A stretch of 64,000 bases of DNA from positions 62,001-126,000 of the forward strand of contig NZ_JAEDAO010000001.1 of the NCBI RefSeq assembly GCF_016641735.1, written 5' to 3'. Positions 35,068 through 43,828 of this stretch are shown piece by piece; positions within the stretch are counted from its first letter, which is position 1; the number at the start of each line of letters is the position of its first letter. The translations under genes were made by a program, and so were the position numbers. The DNA is from Ramlibacter algicola. GTDB lineage: Bacteria; Pseudomonadota; Gammaproteobacteria; Burkholderiales; Burkholderiaceae_C. A model generated the notes under the pieces. The model worked only from the letters and a program-made list of their open reading frames with translations. It was not told the origin of the DNA and made no database searches.

Positions 35068-37278
35068 TCACTGGTCTTTCACTTGTCTTGGTCGGGGCTG
35101 CGGCCCCACGTCCGCCCGTGGCAGCGTGAAGCCGAACTCGGCCCCCTGGTCCGGTTCGCCCTGCGCCCAGACGACGCCACCGTGGCGCTCGACGATGCGG
35201 CGGACGCTGGCCAGGCCGATCCCGGTGCCTTCGAAGTCCTCCGCCTGGTGCAGGCGCTGGAACACCCCGAAGAGCTTGGATACGTACTTTTGTTGAAACC
35301 CGACGCCATTATCTGCAACTTTCAGCCCATCGCCGTCGGCCGTCGTCACGGCCGTGACGCGGATGCGGGCGACGTCGCGCGTGCGGGTGTACTTCACGGC
35401 GTTGGCGAGCAGGTTGCGCAGTGCCACCTGCAGCAGGAACGGATCGGCCCACAGCATCGGCAGGTCGTGCGAGATGTCCCACTCGAAGTTGCGCGTGGGC
35501 TCCTGCCGCGTGAACTCGGCGACCAGCTCCTGCACCAGCAGCAGCGAGTTCACCGGCTTGCGCTTGAGCGCCGCGCGGCCCATGCGCGAGAAATCCAGCA
35601 GCGCGTCGACCAGATGGCCGGCGTACGCCGCCGCCTCCTTCACGTGCGCCAGGTAGCGGTTGGAGCGCTCGGAGAGGGTCTTGCCCTCCATGTCCTGCAC
35701 CAGGTCGACGTAGCCGGCGATGTGCCGCATCGGCGCGCGCAGGTCGTGAGACACGGTGTACGAGAACGCCTCGAGTTCCTTGTTGACGCGCCCGAGTTCG
35801 GTGGCCACCTCCGCCAGTTCCTCGGCGCGGCGCAGCACGATGCCGATCAGCGCATGGCGCAGTTCCTCCGTCGCGGCCACCTCGGAGCTGGTCCACGGCG
35901 CGGAGCGGCCCCGCACGCGCTCCTGCCAGCTGGCGAAGCTGCGGCGCGGGTGGATGCGGCCGCCGACATCGACGTCCACTTCCTTGCGCGGATCACCGGC
36001 CCAGCGAATCGTCTCGACCAGTTCGGGCCGGAACCACAGCACCAGGTGCTGGTGCACCTGCGAGATCGACAGCGCCAGCACCCCGGCGCCGCGCGCGACG
36101 AACGGAGCCGCCGCCGGGTACTCCTCCACCAGGCGGTCGGTCGACCAGACGTCCTGGTTGCGGCCGGCGATCCACTTGGCCAGCGCGGCGATCTGCGACG
36201 GCTCCGGCGTCTCGCCGCAGGTCCAGCACTGCTCGTTCAGCACCACGGCGGCGCCGCTGGCGCGCGCCATGCGCAGCAGCAGCGCGGGTTCGGCGACCAG
36301 GCGCTGCAGCGTGCCGTCGCTGTCGGCCAGGTGCGACACGATCTGCAGCGTCAAGTGGCGCAGGTCCAGCCGCGTGGCGACCTCGGCGTTGTCCTCCTTG
36401 GCCGCCACCTGCAGCGACAGCAGCCGGCCCAGGTGCTCGCAGGCGGCACGCGCCTGGTAGGGCAGCCGCATCGGCTCGTGGTTGTGGCACGAGATCAGGC
36501 CCCACAGCTTGTTGCGCACCACGATCGACACCGACATCGACGCCAGCGTGCCCATGTTGCGCATGTACTCCAGGTGCACTGGGGACACGCTGCGCAAGGT
36601 GGAATAGGTCAGGTCGAGTGACGACGGGTCCCAGCCCGGCGCGCCCAGCAGCGGCACCGGCTCGTAGGTCGCATCGGCGATCAGGCGGATGTGGTTGACG
36701 CGGTACAGCTCGCGCGCCTGCGTGGGCACGTCCGCCGCCGGGAAGCGATGGTCGGCGTACGACTCGTAGCCCCGGTCGGCGGCTTCCGCCAGCACCTCGC
36801 CGTGGCCCTCGTCGTCGAAGCGATAGACCAGCGTGCGGCCGAAGCCGGACAGCCGCTTCATCTCGACCGCGGCGAGCTCCAGGATGTCCTGCAGCGACTC
36901 GGCGCGTTGCATCTGCGGCAGGAAATGCCGCGCGAGCGAATAGATCGGCGCCTGGATGCCGGCCTCGCGCACGTGCGGCTCGAACTCCAGCACGTACAGG
37001 TCGCCGCTGCGGTGCGCGAGCACGTCCAGCGCCTGGTCGCCCAGTTCGATGTGCCCCAGCGCGGCCGGGCCTTCACCGGTGGAGTCCAGCCGGTCGAGGG
37101 CGCCGCGCGCCAGGCCCGCCGCCAGCGCCGCGCGGTCCCGGTCGGGCCAGTTCGCGCTCCACGCGACCAGCTGCCCGTTGCCGTCGATGACGGACATCCA
37201 GCCCAGGGGCTGGATCGCACCGGGGACGCGGATGGGCTCCTGCGCGCACTGCGACAGGTCAGGCAGCGGCGCGTTCAT
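35068..37278 (-). CDS. bphP: Bacteriophytochrome sensor histidine kinase
   Basis: Red/far-red photoreceptor, 736 residues. PAS-GAF-PHY core: Cys11 in SQCAQEPIRVPGAIQPLG is the biliverdin attachment site, and the GAF has FPAADVPTQAR (variant of PASDIP, Asp183) and SVSPVHLEYMRNMG (His235). The PHY tongue motif HPRRSFASW is at 443-451. The kinase module has His511 in VSHDLRAPMRHI, NLLANAVKY and GTGIGLASV. It overlaps bphO by 20 bases upstream, which supplies the biliverdin chromophore. The final DVP in place of DIP is a mild variant that should not prevent binding. Confidence 0.95.
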   Translation of the reverse strand: MNAPLPDLSQCAQEPIRVPGAIQPLGWMSVIDGNGQLVAWSANWPDRDRAALAAGLARGALDRLDSTGEGPAALGHIELGDQALDVLAHRSGDLYVLEFEPHVREAGIQAPIYSLARHFLPQMQRAESLQDILELAAVEMKRLSGFGRTLVYRFDDEGHGEVLAEAADRGYESYADHRFPAADVPTQARELYRVNHIRLIADATYEPVPLLGAPGWDPSSLDLTYSTLRSVSPVHLEYMRNMGTLASMSVSIVVRNKLWGLISCHNHEPMRLPYQARAACEHLGRLLSLQVAAKEDNAEVATRLDLRHLTLQIVSHLADSDGTLQRLVAEPALLLRMARASGAAVVLNEQCWTCGETPEPSQIAALAKWIAGRNQDVWSTDRLVEEYPAAAPFVARGAGVLALSISQVHQHLVLWFRPELVETIRWAGDPRKEVDVDVGGRIHPRRSFASWQERVRGRSAPWTSSEVAATEELRHALIGIVLRRAEELAEVATELGRVNKELEAFSYTVSHDLRAPMRHIAGYVDLVQDMEGKTLSERSNRYLAHVKEAAAYAGHLVDALLDFSRMGRAALKRKPVNSLLLVQELVAEFTRQEPTRNFEWDISHDLPMLWADPFLLQVALRNLLANAVKYTRTRDVARIRVTAVTTADGDGLKVADNGVGFQQKYVSKLFGVFQRLHQAEDFEGTGIGLASVRRIVERHGGVVWAQGEPDQGAEFGFTLPRADVGPQPRPRQVKDQ

Positions 37279-37858
37279 GCAGGACGTCCTGGAAGGTGCG
37301 GGTCAGGGCGTCGAAGGTGTCCTGCGCGGACTGCACCGCGGCGGCGGACCCGGCCGCGTCGCCCTGCAATTCACTCGCGAACAGCGCGCGCGCCTCGCGC
37401 CAGCGCTCGGCCGTGCCGCGGCCGCAGCCATGGAAATAGGAAGCGCCCTGCTCCGGCGCGAGGCCCAGGTGCCGGCGCACGTGCGCGGCGATGAACTGGC
37501 CGCCCAGGGCGGAACCCTCCATCACGTACAGGGAACCGAGCGCGTGCGGCAGCGTCGGCAACGCGGGAGTGTCCTCGCGCGCAGGCGCGGGCTGGATGTG
37601 GAGGACGGCCAGGTCCTGGTGCAGCAGGTGCAGGCGGCGGCCGTCGCCGAACCATGCGTGCAGGCGTTCGGGCAGCGCATCGGCCATGCGCGGCTCCCAG
37701 GCGGCCAGGAATGCCGCGAAGCCTTGCAGGACACGGGTGTAGTGCGCGCGGCCGAAGGGGCGCCGCAGGTCCAGGAGATCCTCGATGGCCGCATGGCGGC
37801 CTGCCGTCGCTCGTCGAAACACGTCCAGGATGCCGTCATCGGCGCCGCGGGGCGCCAT
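37259..37858 (-). CDS. bphO: Heme oxygenase (biliverdin synthesis for bacteriophytochrome)
   Basis: 199 residues. ATATAGRHAAIEDL-like segment RRATAGRHAAIEDLLDL carries the proximal heme-binding His, and LGSLYVMEGSALGGQFIAAHV is the distal-helix Gly-rich motif of bacterial heme oxygenases. It opens heme to biliverdin IX-alpha, iron and CO. It is followed immediately by bphP with a 20-base overlap. ATG 37856-37858 is chosen (MAPRGADDGILDVFRRAT); an upstream in-frame ATG at 37927 would add 23 unconserved residues. Confidence 0.9.
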   Translation of the reverse strand: MAPRGADDGILDVFRRATAGRHAAIEDLLDLRRPFGRAHYTRVLQGFAAFLAAWEPRMADALPERLHAWFGDGRRLHLLHQDLAVLHIQPAPAREDTPALPTLPHALGSLYVMEGSALGGQFIAAHVRRHLGLAPEQGASYFHGCGRGTAERWREARALFASELQGDAAGSAAAVQSAQDTFDALTRTFQDVLHERAAA

Positions 37859-37990
37859 CGTCGTACGGGGGTCGACCAATCCATTCCTTCCAAGAAGACG
37901 GGGCCCCCGTCGGTCCGCGGCGAGCATGCCAGAGGGCGCGCCGCGCGGGTGTAGGACCGAGCCGACGCCAGGTGGGAGCGCGACGGAAAG

Positions 37991-38956
37991 TCAGCGCAAC
38001 AACGCGACGGCCGCCGAGAACGTCAGGAACGCGGCAGCCGTGGTGACCAGGATGATGCGCGCGACCCGCCCGGTATCTGCTGCGAAACGTTCGGCAAGCA
38101 ACGAGACGTTGCTTGCGCTCGGCAGCGCAGCGACCAGCGTCATCACGACGAGCGCGAAGGGATCGAGCGGCACGCCCACGGCGCGCGCCAGCGAGCCGGC
38201 GGCGAACACCAGCAAGGGATGCACCACCAGCTTGGCGACGGCCATCGGCACGAAGTCGCGCGCGGGCAGCGGCCCGTGTTCCTGCGCGGCGCCCAGCAAC
38301 TGCGAGCGCGCCAGCACGGCGCCGATGGTGAACAGCGCGACCGGCGAGGCGGCGTCGGCCAGCATGGCGATGGTGGCGCCCACCGGCTGCAGCGGCCTGA
38401 AGCCGGTGAGCGACGACAGCGCGCCCAGCGCGATCGACCACGGCATCGGGTTGGCCGCCACGCCGCGCAGCGCCCTGCGGGCGGCCGCGGCGGCGCCATG
38501 CTGGCCGGCGGTGTCGAGCCGCGACAGCGCGATGCACAAGGACGTGGTGATCACCAGGTCGATCAGGATCGTGAGGATGGCGGGACCGGCTGCCGCCGCA
38601 CCGAGCAGCGCCACCAGCAGCGGCACGCCCATGAAGCCGGTGTTGGGGAACGCGGCGACGAGCGCGCCGAACGCGGCGTCGTTCCAGCGGATGCGCGCAT
38701 TGAGGCTGAAGGCGACGGCGCCCGCCACCATCACCAGCGCGCACGGCAGGTACACCAGCAGCGCCCACGGATCGAGCAGCTGCGCGATCGGCGTCGACGC
38801 GCCGAAGCGGTACAGCATGCACGGCAGCGCGAAGAACAGCACGAAGGTGTTGAGGCCGCCGATCGCGTCCAGCGGCAGCATCCGCGCGCGCGCCGCGAGA
38901 TAGCCGCAGGCCACCAGCGCGAAGAACGGGAAGGTGACCTGGAGGATCTGCAGCAC
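37991..38956 (-). CDS. AEC-family (auxin efflux carrier-like) transporter
   Basis: 321 residues, about ten membrane helices. Family signatures include the N-terminal LQILQVTFPFFALVACGYLAAR, GGLNTFVLFFALPCMLYRF, and FGALVAAFPNTGFMGVPLLVALLG, a conserved Asn-Thr-Gly kink, with a repeat of the five-helix unit in the second half (VVMTLVAALPSASNVSLLAERF). Substrates of bacterial AEC carriers are usually carboxylates or amino-acid derivatives. The start is GTG 38954-38956, as no ATG precedes the first helix. It is divergent from the helicase at 39074. Confidence 0.88.
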   Translation of the reverse strand: MLQILQVTFPFFALVACGYLAARARMLPLDAIGGLNTFVLFFALPCMLYRFGASTPIAQLLDPWALLVYLPCALVMVAGAVAFSLNARIRWNDAAFGALVAAFPNTGFMGVPLLVALLGAAAAGPAILTILIDLVITTSLCIALSRLDTAGQHGAAAAARRALRGVAANPMPWSIALGALSSLTGFRPLQPVGATIAMLADAASPVALFTIGAVLARSQLLGAAQEHGPLPARDFVPMAVAKLVVHPLLVFAAGSLARAVGVPLDPFALVVMTLVAALPSASNVSLLAERFAADTGRVARIILVTTAAAFLTFSAAVALLR

Positions 38957-39073
38957 GGCGCGTATTGTCGGTGCAACGGGCCGCGGGCTTTTGCACCGTG
39001 GCGAGGCACGGGTGCTGGCTATGATCCGTCGCTTCCTCGCGCACCGACCCGAAGCAGTCCCCCTCTCCCCTCG

Positions 39074-41134
39074 ATGTCCGGCCTCAACCTCGCCCAGCAG
39101 GAAGCAGTCAACTACATGCATGGGCCCTGCCTGGTGCTGGCCGGCGCCGGCTCGGGCAAGACGCGCGTCATCACGCACAAGATCGGCCGCCTGATCCAGA
39201 GCGGCGTCGAGGCGCGCCGCATCCTGGCGATCACCTTCACCAACAAGGCCGCCGCGGAAATGCGCGAGCGCGCCAAGTCGCTGATCGGCCGCGACGCGAA
39301 GGAGGTGGTGATCTGCACCTTCCACGCGCTGGGCGTGCGGCTGCTGCGGCAGGACGGCGCGCCGCTGGGCCTGAAGCCCCAGTTCTCCATCCTCGACACC
39401 GACGACGTCACCTCGATCCTGAAGGACGCCGGCGGCACCACCGACGCCGCGACCGCGCGCCAGTGGCAATGGGGCATCAGCCTGTGGAAGAACATGGGCC
39501 TGAACGCGGCGCAGGCGCTGGCGCAGGCCAAGGACGAGAACGAGCGCGTCACCGCGATGGTGATGCAGCGCTACGAGGAGCGGCTCACGGCCTACCAGTC
39601 GGTCGACTTCGACGACCTGATCGGCATGCCGCTCAAGCTGCTCGTGCAGCACGAGGACGTGCGCGCCAAGTGGCAGCAGCTGCTCGGGCACGTGCTGGTG
39701 GACGAATACCAGGACACCAACGCTACGCAGTACGAAATGCTGAAGCTGCTGGTGGGCGACAAGGGCCGCTTCACGGCGGTGGGCGACGACGACCAGTCGA
39801 TCTACGGCTGGCGCGGCGCGACGCTGGACAACCTCAAGCGCCTGCCGCAGGACTGGCCACAGCTGAAGGTGGTCAAGCTCGAACAGAACTACCGCTCGAC
39901 CAGCGCGATCCTGCGCGCGGCCAACAACGTCATCCAGCCCAACCCGAAGCTGTTCCCGAAGACGCTGTTCTCGGAGCTGGGCGAGGGCGAGCCGGTGCGC
40001 GTGGTCGACTGCGACAACGAGGACCACGAAGCCGAGCGCGTCGTCGCGCGCATGCAGTCGATCCGCGCCAACGGCATGGCCAAGGACTGGAAGGACTTCG
40101 CCGTGCTCTACCGCGCCAACCACCAGGCGCGCGTGTTCGAGCAGGCGCTGCGCAAGGCGCAGATCCCGTACAAGGTCTCGGGCGGCCAGAGCTTCTTCGA
40201 CCGCGCCGAGATCCGCGACCTGTGCGCGTGGCTGCGCCTGTGGGTCAACGAGGACGACGACCCGGCGTTCCTGCGCGCGGTGACCACGCCCAAGCGCGGC
40301 ATCGGCCACCAGACGCTGGGCACGCTGGGCGAGTTTGCCGGCAAGTACAAGCTGTCGCTGTTCGGCGCGCTGTTCTCCTCGTCGCTCGGCTCGGTGCTGA
40401 ACGCGCGCGCCGTGGGCAGCCTGCAGGAGTTCGGCCGCTTCGTGAACGACCTGCAATACCGCGCGCGCCACACCAGCGGCGCGGAGGATGCCCGCGCGTT
40501 CCTCACCGAATGGCTGAAGGACATCGGCTACGAGAAGCACCTGTACGACGGCGAGGAGAGCGAGAAGCTCGCCGCCTCGCGCTGGACCAACGTGATGGAC
40601 TTTTGCGACTGGATGGCGCAGCGCTGCGGCGGCACCATCGACGACACCGCGGGCGTGCAGGTCGCCAGCGAGAAGAAGAACCTGCTGGAGGTCGCGCAGA
40701 CCATCGCGCTGCTGTCGACGCTGACCGAGCGCGAACAGGACCAGAACGTGGTCACGCTGTCGACGCTGCACGCATCGAAGGGCCTGGAGTGGCCGCACGT
40801 GATGCTCGTCGGCTGCGTCGAGGGCCTGCTGCCGTTCAAGCTGGAAGACGAGGACAAGCCCAGCGAGGGCATGCTGCAGCGGCTGCAGGAAGAGCGCCGG
40901 CTGATGTACGTGGGCATCACGCGCGCGCAGCGCTCGTTGGCCGTCAGCTGGACCAAGCGCCGCAAGAAGGGCCGCGAGACCATCGCCGCGCAGCCCAGCC
41001 GCTTCATCGCCGAGATGGCGCTGAACCAGGCCACCGTCAAGGAAGACCCGCGCGAGAAGCTCAAGGCGCTGCGCGCCGAGTTCGCCAAGAAGAGCGCCGA
41101 CGCGCAGGCGGCCGCCGCGGCCGCGGCCAAATGA
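39074..41134 (+). CDS. rep: Rep/UvrD-family ATP-dependent DNA helicase
   Basis: 686-residue superfamily-1A 3'-5' helicase. Motifs in order: Walker A LAGAGSGKTRVITHKI, ITFTNKAAAEMRERA (Ia), FDDLIGMPL, DEYQDTNATQYEML (II), VGDDDQSIYGWRGA (III), LEQNYRSTSAIL (IV), STLHASKGLEWPHVMLVG (V), EERRLMYVGITRAQ (VI). Length and the LLVGDKGRFTAVGDDDQ sequence fit Rep better than UvrD; there is no C-terminal tudor domain, ending in an Ala-rich tail. It clears stalled replication forks. ATGA overlap links it to the next gene. Confidence 0.9.
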   Translation: MSGLNLAQQEAVNYMHGPCLVLAGAGSGKTRVITHKIGRLIQSGVEARRILAITFTNKAAAEMRERAKSLIGRDAKEVVICTFHALGVRLLRQDGAPLGLKPQFSILDTDDVTSILKDAGGTTDAATARQWQWGISLWKNMGLNAAQALAQAKDENERVTAMVMQRYEERLTAYQSVDFDDLIGMPLKLLVQHEDVRAKWQQLLGHVLVDEYQDTNATQYEMLKLLVGDKGRFTAVGDDDQSIYGWRGATLDNLKRLPQDWPQLKVVKLEQNYRSTSAILRAANNVIQPNPKLFPKTLFSELGEGEPVRVVDCDNEDHEAERVVARMQSIRANGMAKDWKDFAVLYRANHQARVFEQALRKAQIPYKVSGGQSFFDRAEIRDLCAWLRLWVNEDDDPAFLRAVTTPKRGIGHQTLGTLGEFAGKYKLSLFGALFSSSLGSVLNARAVGSLQEFGRFVNDLQYRARHTSGAEDARAFLTEWLKDIGYEKHLYDGEESEKLAASRWTNVMDFCDWMAQRCGGTIDDTAGVQVASEKKNLLEVAQTIALLSTLTEREQDQNVVTLSTLHASKGLEWPHVMLVGCVEGLLPFKLEDEDKPSEGMLQRLQEERRLMYVGITRAQRSLAVSWTKRRKKGRETIAAQPSRFIAEMALNQATVKEDPREKLKALRAEFAKKSADAQAAAAAAAK

Positions 41135-41541
41135 AGCGGCTGCTCGCGATCGCGCTCGTCGCGTGCACGGGCATCGCGCACGCGCACGCGCAGCAGCAGG
41201 CCTGCAACGACGGGAAGGACGTCGCGCCCGCCCAGCTCGTGGGACTGTGGCGCGCGGACGTCGAGGGCGACGCACCCGCGATGCTGCTGCTGGAGCCGCA
41301 TCCGCGCTACCGCGGCTCGCTGTCCGGCGAGATCAACCGCGACGGCACGCGATCGAAGCTGGCGGCCGACCTCGACGACGGCGAGCTCACGCTGGAGGAA
41401 TCGGCGGACGGCGTGCGCATCAGCGCCACCTGGCTGGGCGACGTCGTCGCCGGCAGCTGCGGGCGCGAGATCCGCGGCACCCGCGAAGCCGGCGAGGGCG
41501 CACCGCAGCGCCTGTTCGTGTTGCGCAAGCTCGACCGCTGA
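41131..41541 (+). CDS. Exported hypothetical protein
   Basis: 136 residues. Signal peptide MKRLLAIALVACTGIAHAHA precedes a compact mature domain: LVGLWRADVEGDAPAMLLLEPHPRYRGSLSGEINRDG ... LTLEESADGVRISATWLGDV ... ASCGREIRGTR. This resembles small lipocalin-like or beta-barrel proteins with a final disulfide-forming Cys pair. No family is recognised with certainty. Its ATG overlaps the helicase TGA (ATGA at 41131-41134), so it is co-transcribed, although the functions look unrelated. Confidence 0.75.
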   Translation: MKRLLAIALVACTGIAHAHAQQQACNDGKDVAPAQLVGLWRADVEGDAPAMLLLEPHPRYRGSLSGEINRDGTRSKLAADLDDGELTLEESADGVRISATWLGDVVAGSCGREIRGTREAGEGAPQRLFVLRKLDR

Positions 41542-41561
41542 AGCGGCAGCCGCGGGCCGGT

Positions 41562-41603
41562 GTCCCGCGCGATCCGGGACAACAACGGGACGTTCGTCCC
41601 GTT
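41562..41603. terminator. Tandem hairpins between two hypothetical genes
   Basis: Two adjacent stem-loops: GTCCCG-CGCGATC-CGGGAC (41562-41580) and AACGGGACG-TT-CGTCCCGTT (41584-41603, 9-bp arms). There is no clear U-run, so simple intrinsic termination is uncertain. An alternative reading is an operator for the downstream cluster, whose ATG is at 41629. Their presence argues against the earlier in-frame start at 41560. Confidence 0.45.
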
Positions 41604-41628
41604 CCATTCTCGCGTTCATCGGCTCCCA

Positions 41629-43152
41629 ATGGGCTCCTCGAACGGCACGGGGCCGGGACCGAGGTGGCGAGTGGTGCAAGAGCAGACCGAGTCGTGGGAG
41701 TTGCGCTCCGGGACGTGGCTTCGCGACCTGGCTTCGGAGACCTGGCGGCTGGCCGCCCGCGACGGCACCGCCGTGGATGGCCGGCTGCCGCCGCAGGACG
41801 TGGCGCGGCTGGTCGGTGCGCATCTCGAACCGGCGGGCAGCGGCTGGTTCCCGCCGGAGTTCCGCTATTCGCAACGCACCGGCGCGCCGCTGCGCGTGAC
41901 GATCCCGACGGTCGACTTCCCCTGGGTGCCACCGTTCGGTGCCTCCGCCCTGCCCGCGGCCAAGCCGCTCGCGCGCGGCTCGCGGCAGACGCCGCGGCCG
42001 CTGGCGCTGGCCCGCGCCGGCGAACGCTCGGCCGAGGCCCTGCCCGATCGCACGCTGCCCCCGCTGCCCCCGGGGCACTACCGCTTCGTCGTCGACAAGT
42101 TCGGCCTCGCCTGCCCGCTGGTGATGGCGATCGAGCCGCAGCGCGGTGAACTGCTGCTGCTCCTGCCCGAGTCGGAGCGGTGGATGCCGCTGCGGCGCGC
42201 GGCGGGGGACGCCTGGGGGCAGAAGCTGCGCAACCCGCGCGGCTGGCGCATGGAACTCGTGCATGCCGGTGGGCGGGGCACGCTCTACGCCCCGTCGGCC
42301 GACGGCCTGGCGGCGATCACGCCGGATCCGGTCGGCCTGCGCCACTCGGTCGAGCACGCCGGCGAAGGCGCCGCGCTGGGCGGCCCGGTGGCGTGGGGCG
42401 ATGCGATCTGGCTGCCGGTCCTGCGCGAGGGACACGGCGTCGAGCTGGTGCGCCACCCCGTGCATGGGACCGCCGGCTCGATGCTCGTGCCGACCCCGGC
42501 CCTGGCGCCGCGCGACGGCTTCGAGGCGCCCGTGTTCGACGACCTGCATGTCAACTGGCCGTGCGACGAAGGCCAACTGGTCCTGCGCCACGACGCGCTC
42601 GGCCGGCCGCAGTGCGCGTGGATCCCCTGGCCCGCCGGCACCAGGCCGCTGTTCGCACTGGGCTGGCCCAGCCACACGGCCGCGGGCAGCTTCGTGCAGC
42701 TGTGCCGCACCGGCGGCGACGGCGGCTTCGCGTTCGTGCAGATGGCGAAGGACGGCCCGCAGGTCACGCCGGCCGATGGGCCGCGGCTGTGCACGGGCCG
42801 CGGCTGCTACCGCGGCACCGCCTGGATCGACGGCCACCCGTGGAGCGCCGCGCCTCCGGCCACCGGCGACGAGGCGACCGCAGTCGTCGCCCCCTTGCTC
42901 GAATCGGCGGTCGACGGGGCGGTGGTCGGATTGCGGATGGACGCGCCCGGCGGGCTGCCAGCGCTGCTGCAGGCCGCGAACGAGCCCTGTCTGGCCGTGC
43001 TGCAGGTCGAGGCTCCCGGCCACGCGCCGGTGGCGTTCGGCGCACTCGACGTGAGGAGTCCCTGGCTGGCGTCGCCCTTCGTGCACGAAGGCCACCTGTG
43101 GATCGCCCACCCCGACCTGCCGCGCGCGCGCGGCTGGAAGCTGGGGCGCTGA
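41629..43152 (+). CDS. Large hypothetical protein, possibly beta-propeller-like
   Basis: 507 residues from ATG 41629 (a start at 41560 would read through the hairpins). No signal peptide or membrane helix. An N-terminal region has WFPPEFRYSQRTGAPL, and a Pro/Ala linker leads to PPGHYRFVVDKFGLACPLVMAIEP. After it come recurring blade-like segments such as PVAWGDAIWLPVL, FDDLHVNWPCDEGQLVLRH and SPFVHEGHLWIAHP, suggestive of a propeller. No known family. It heads a run with the zinc-ribbon and TAXI genes, with 12 bases to the next gene. Confidence 0.7.
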   Translation: MGSSNGTGPGPRWRVVQEQTESWELRSGTWLRDLASETWRLAARDGTAVDGRLPPQDVARLVGAHLEPAGSGWFPPEFRYSQRTGAPLRVTIPTVDFPWVPPFGASALPAAKPLARGSRQTPRPLALARAGERSAEALPDRTLPPLPPGHYRFVVDKFGLACPLVMAIEPQRGELLLLLPESERWMPLRRAAGDAWGQKLRNPRGWRMELVHAGGRGTLYAPSADGLAAITPDPVGLRHSVEHAGEGAALGGPVAWGDAIWLPVLREGHGVELVRHPVHGTAGSMLVPTPALAPRDGFEAPVFDDLHVNWPCDEGQLVLRHDALGRPQCAWIPWPAGTRPLFALGWPSHTAAGSFVQLCRTGGDGGFAFVQMAKDGPQVTPADGPRLCTGRGCYRGTAWIDGHPWSAAPPATGDEATAVVAPLLESAVDGAVVGLRMDAPGGLPALLQAANEPCLAVLQVEAPGHAPVAFGALDVRSPWLASPFVHEGHLWIAHPDLPRARGWKLGR

Positions 43153-43164
43153 AGGAGACGACAC

Positions 43165-43806
43165 ATGGCGGCACCAGACACCTTGATGCCCCCGCCGCGC
43201 ACGACCGGCGCCGTGCGCGCCAGCCGCGCCCCGCGGGCCGCCCCGGAACCATCGGCCATCGTCCACCGCAAGCGCATGGGATGCCGCGGCTGCGGCGAGC
43301 CCTGGTTCGGTGCGGTGGACTACTGCCCATACTGCGGGCGGCCCTCCGCCCCGGTGCGACGCGCGACGCTGCCACCGAAGCAAGAGCCGCGTCTCGACCC
43401 CTTCGACGCGACCGAGAGTGGCGCAGCGGCACTGGCCACGCGCACCGTCTACCAGCACCCAGGCGCGCTGCGCGTCGCCACGCCGGCGCAACCGCAGGCC
43501 CCTGAACCGCGCGCACGCGGCCTCCGCAGCATCGCGATCACACTGGCCGGCGCCGTCGCGCTGGTGCTGCTGGTGCTCGGCCTGCAGGACGTCCTCGACC
43601 GGGTGACGAGGGCCAGGACGCCTGCGATCGCCCCTGCGGTGGCCGCGCCGGCGCCGCAGCAGGCCGCGCCACCCGCGGCGGCGCACGTGGAGCCCGTTGC
43701 GACGCCGGCGCCGCCGGTGCCGGCACCGCCCCCCGCGCCGCCCGCACGGAACCGGTCCCTGTGCTCCGCCGCCAATGAAGCGGCCGGGCTGTGCAACCCC
43801 CACTGA
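43165..43806 (+). CDS. Zinc-ribbon, single-pass membrane protein
   Basis: 213 residues. A zinc ribbon, CRGCGEPWFGAVDYCPYCG (about 39-57), is followed by a disordered Pro/Arg segment. A membrane helix SIAITLAGAVALVLLVLGL lies near 119-137. After it comes a Pro/Ala-rich periplasmic stalk and the tail RSLCSAANEAAGLCNPH with two cysteines. The ribbon would face the cytoplasm and the Cys tail the periplasm. GAAGGAGA precedes the ATG. The TAXI protein that follows ends in a similar Cys-rich tail. Function unknown. Confidence 0.78.
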   Translation: MAAPDTLMPPPRTTGAVRASRAPRAAPEPSAIVHRKRMGCRGCGEPWFGAVDYCPYCGRPSAPVRRATLPPKQEPRLDPFDATESGAAALATRTVYQHPGALRVATPAQPQAPEPRARGLRSIAITLAGAVALVLLVLGLQDVLDRVTRARTPAIAPAVAAPAPQQAAPPAAAHVEPVATPAPPVPAPPPAPPARNRSLCSAANEAAGLCNPH

Positions 43807-43828
43807 CGACACGCGAAGGGAGAACACC

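Noticed and set aside
41560..41628. Earlier in-frame start for the 507-residue protein
   Set aside because: The added residues are encoded by two hairpins and look non-coding.
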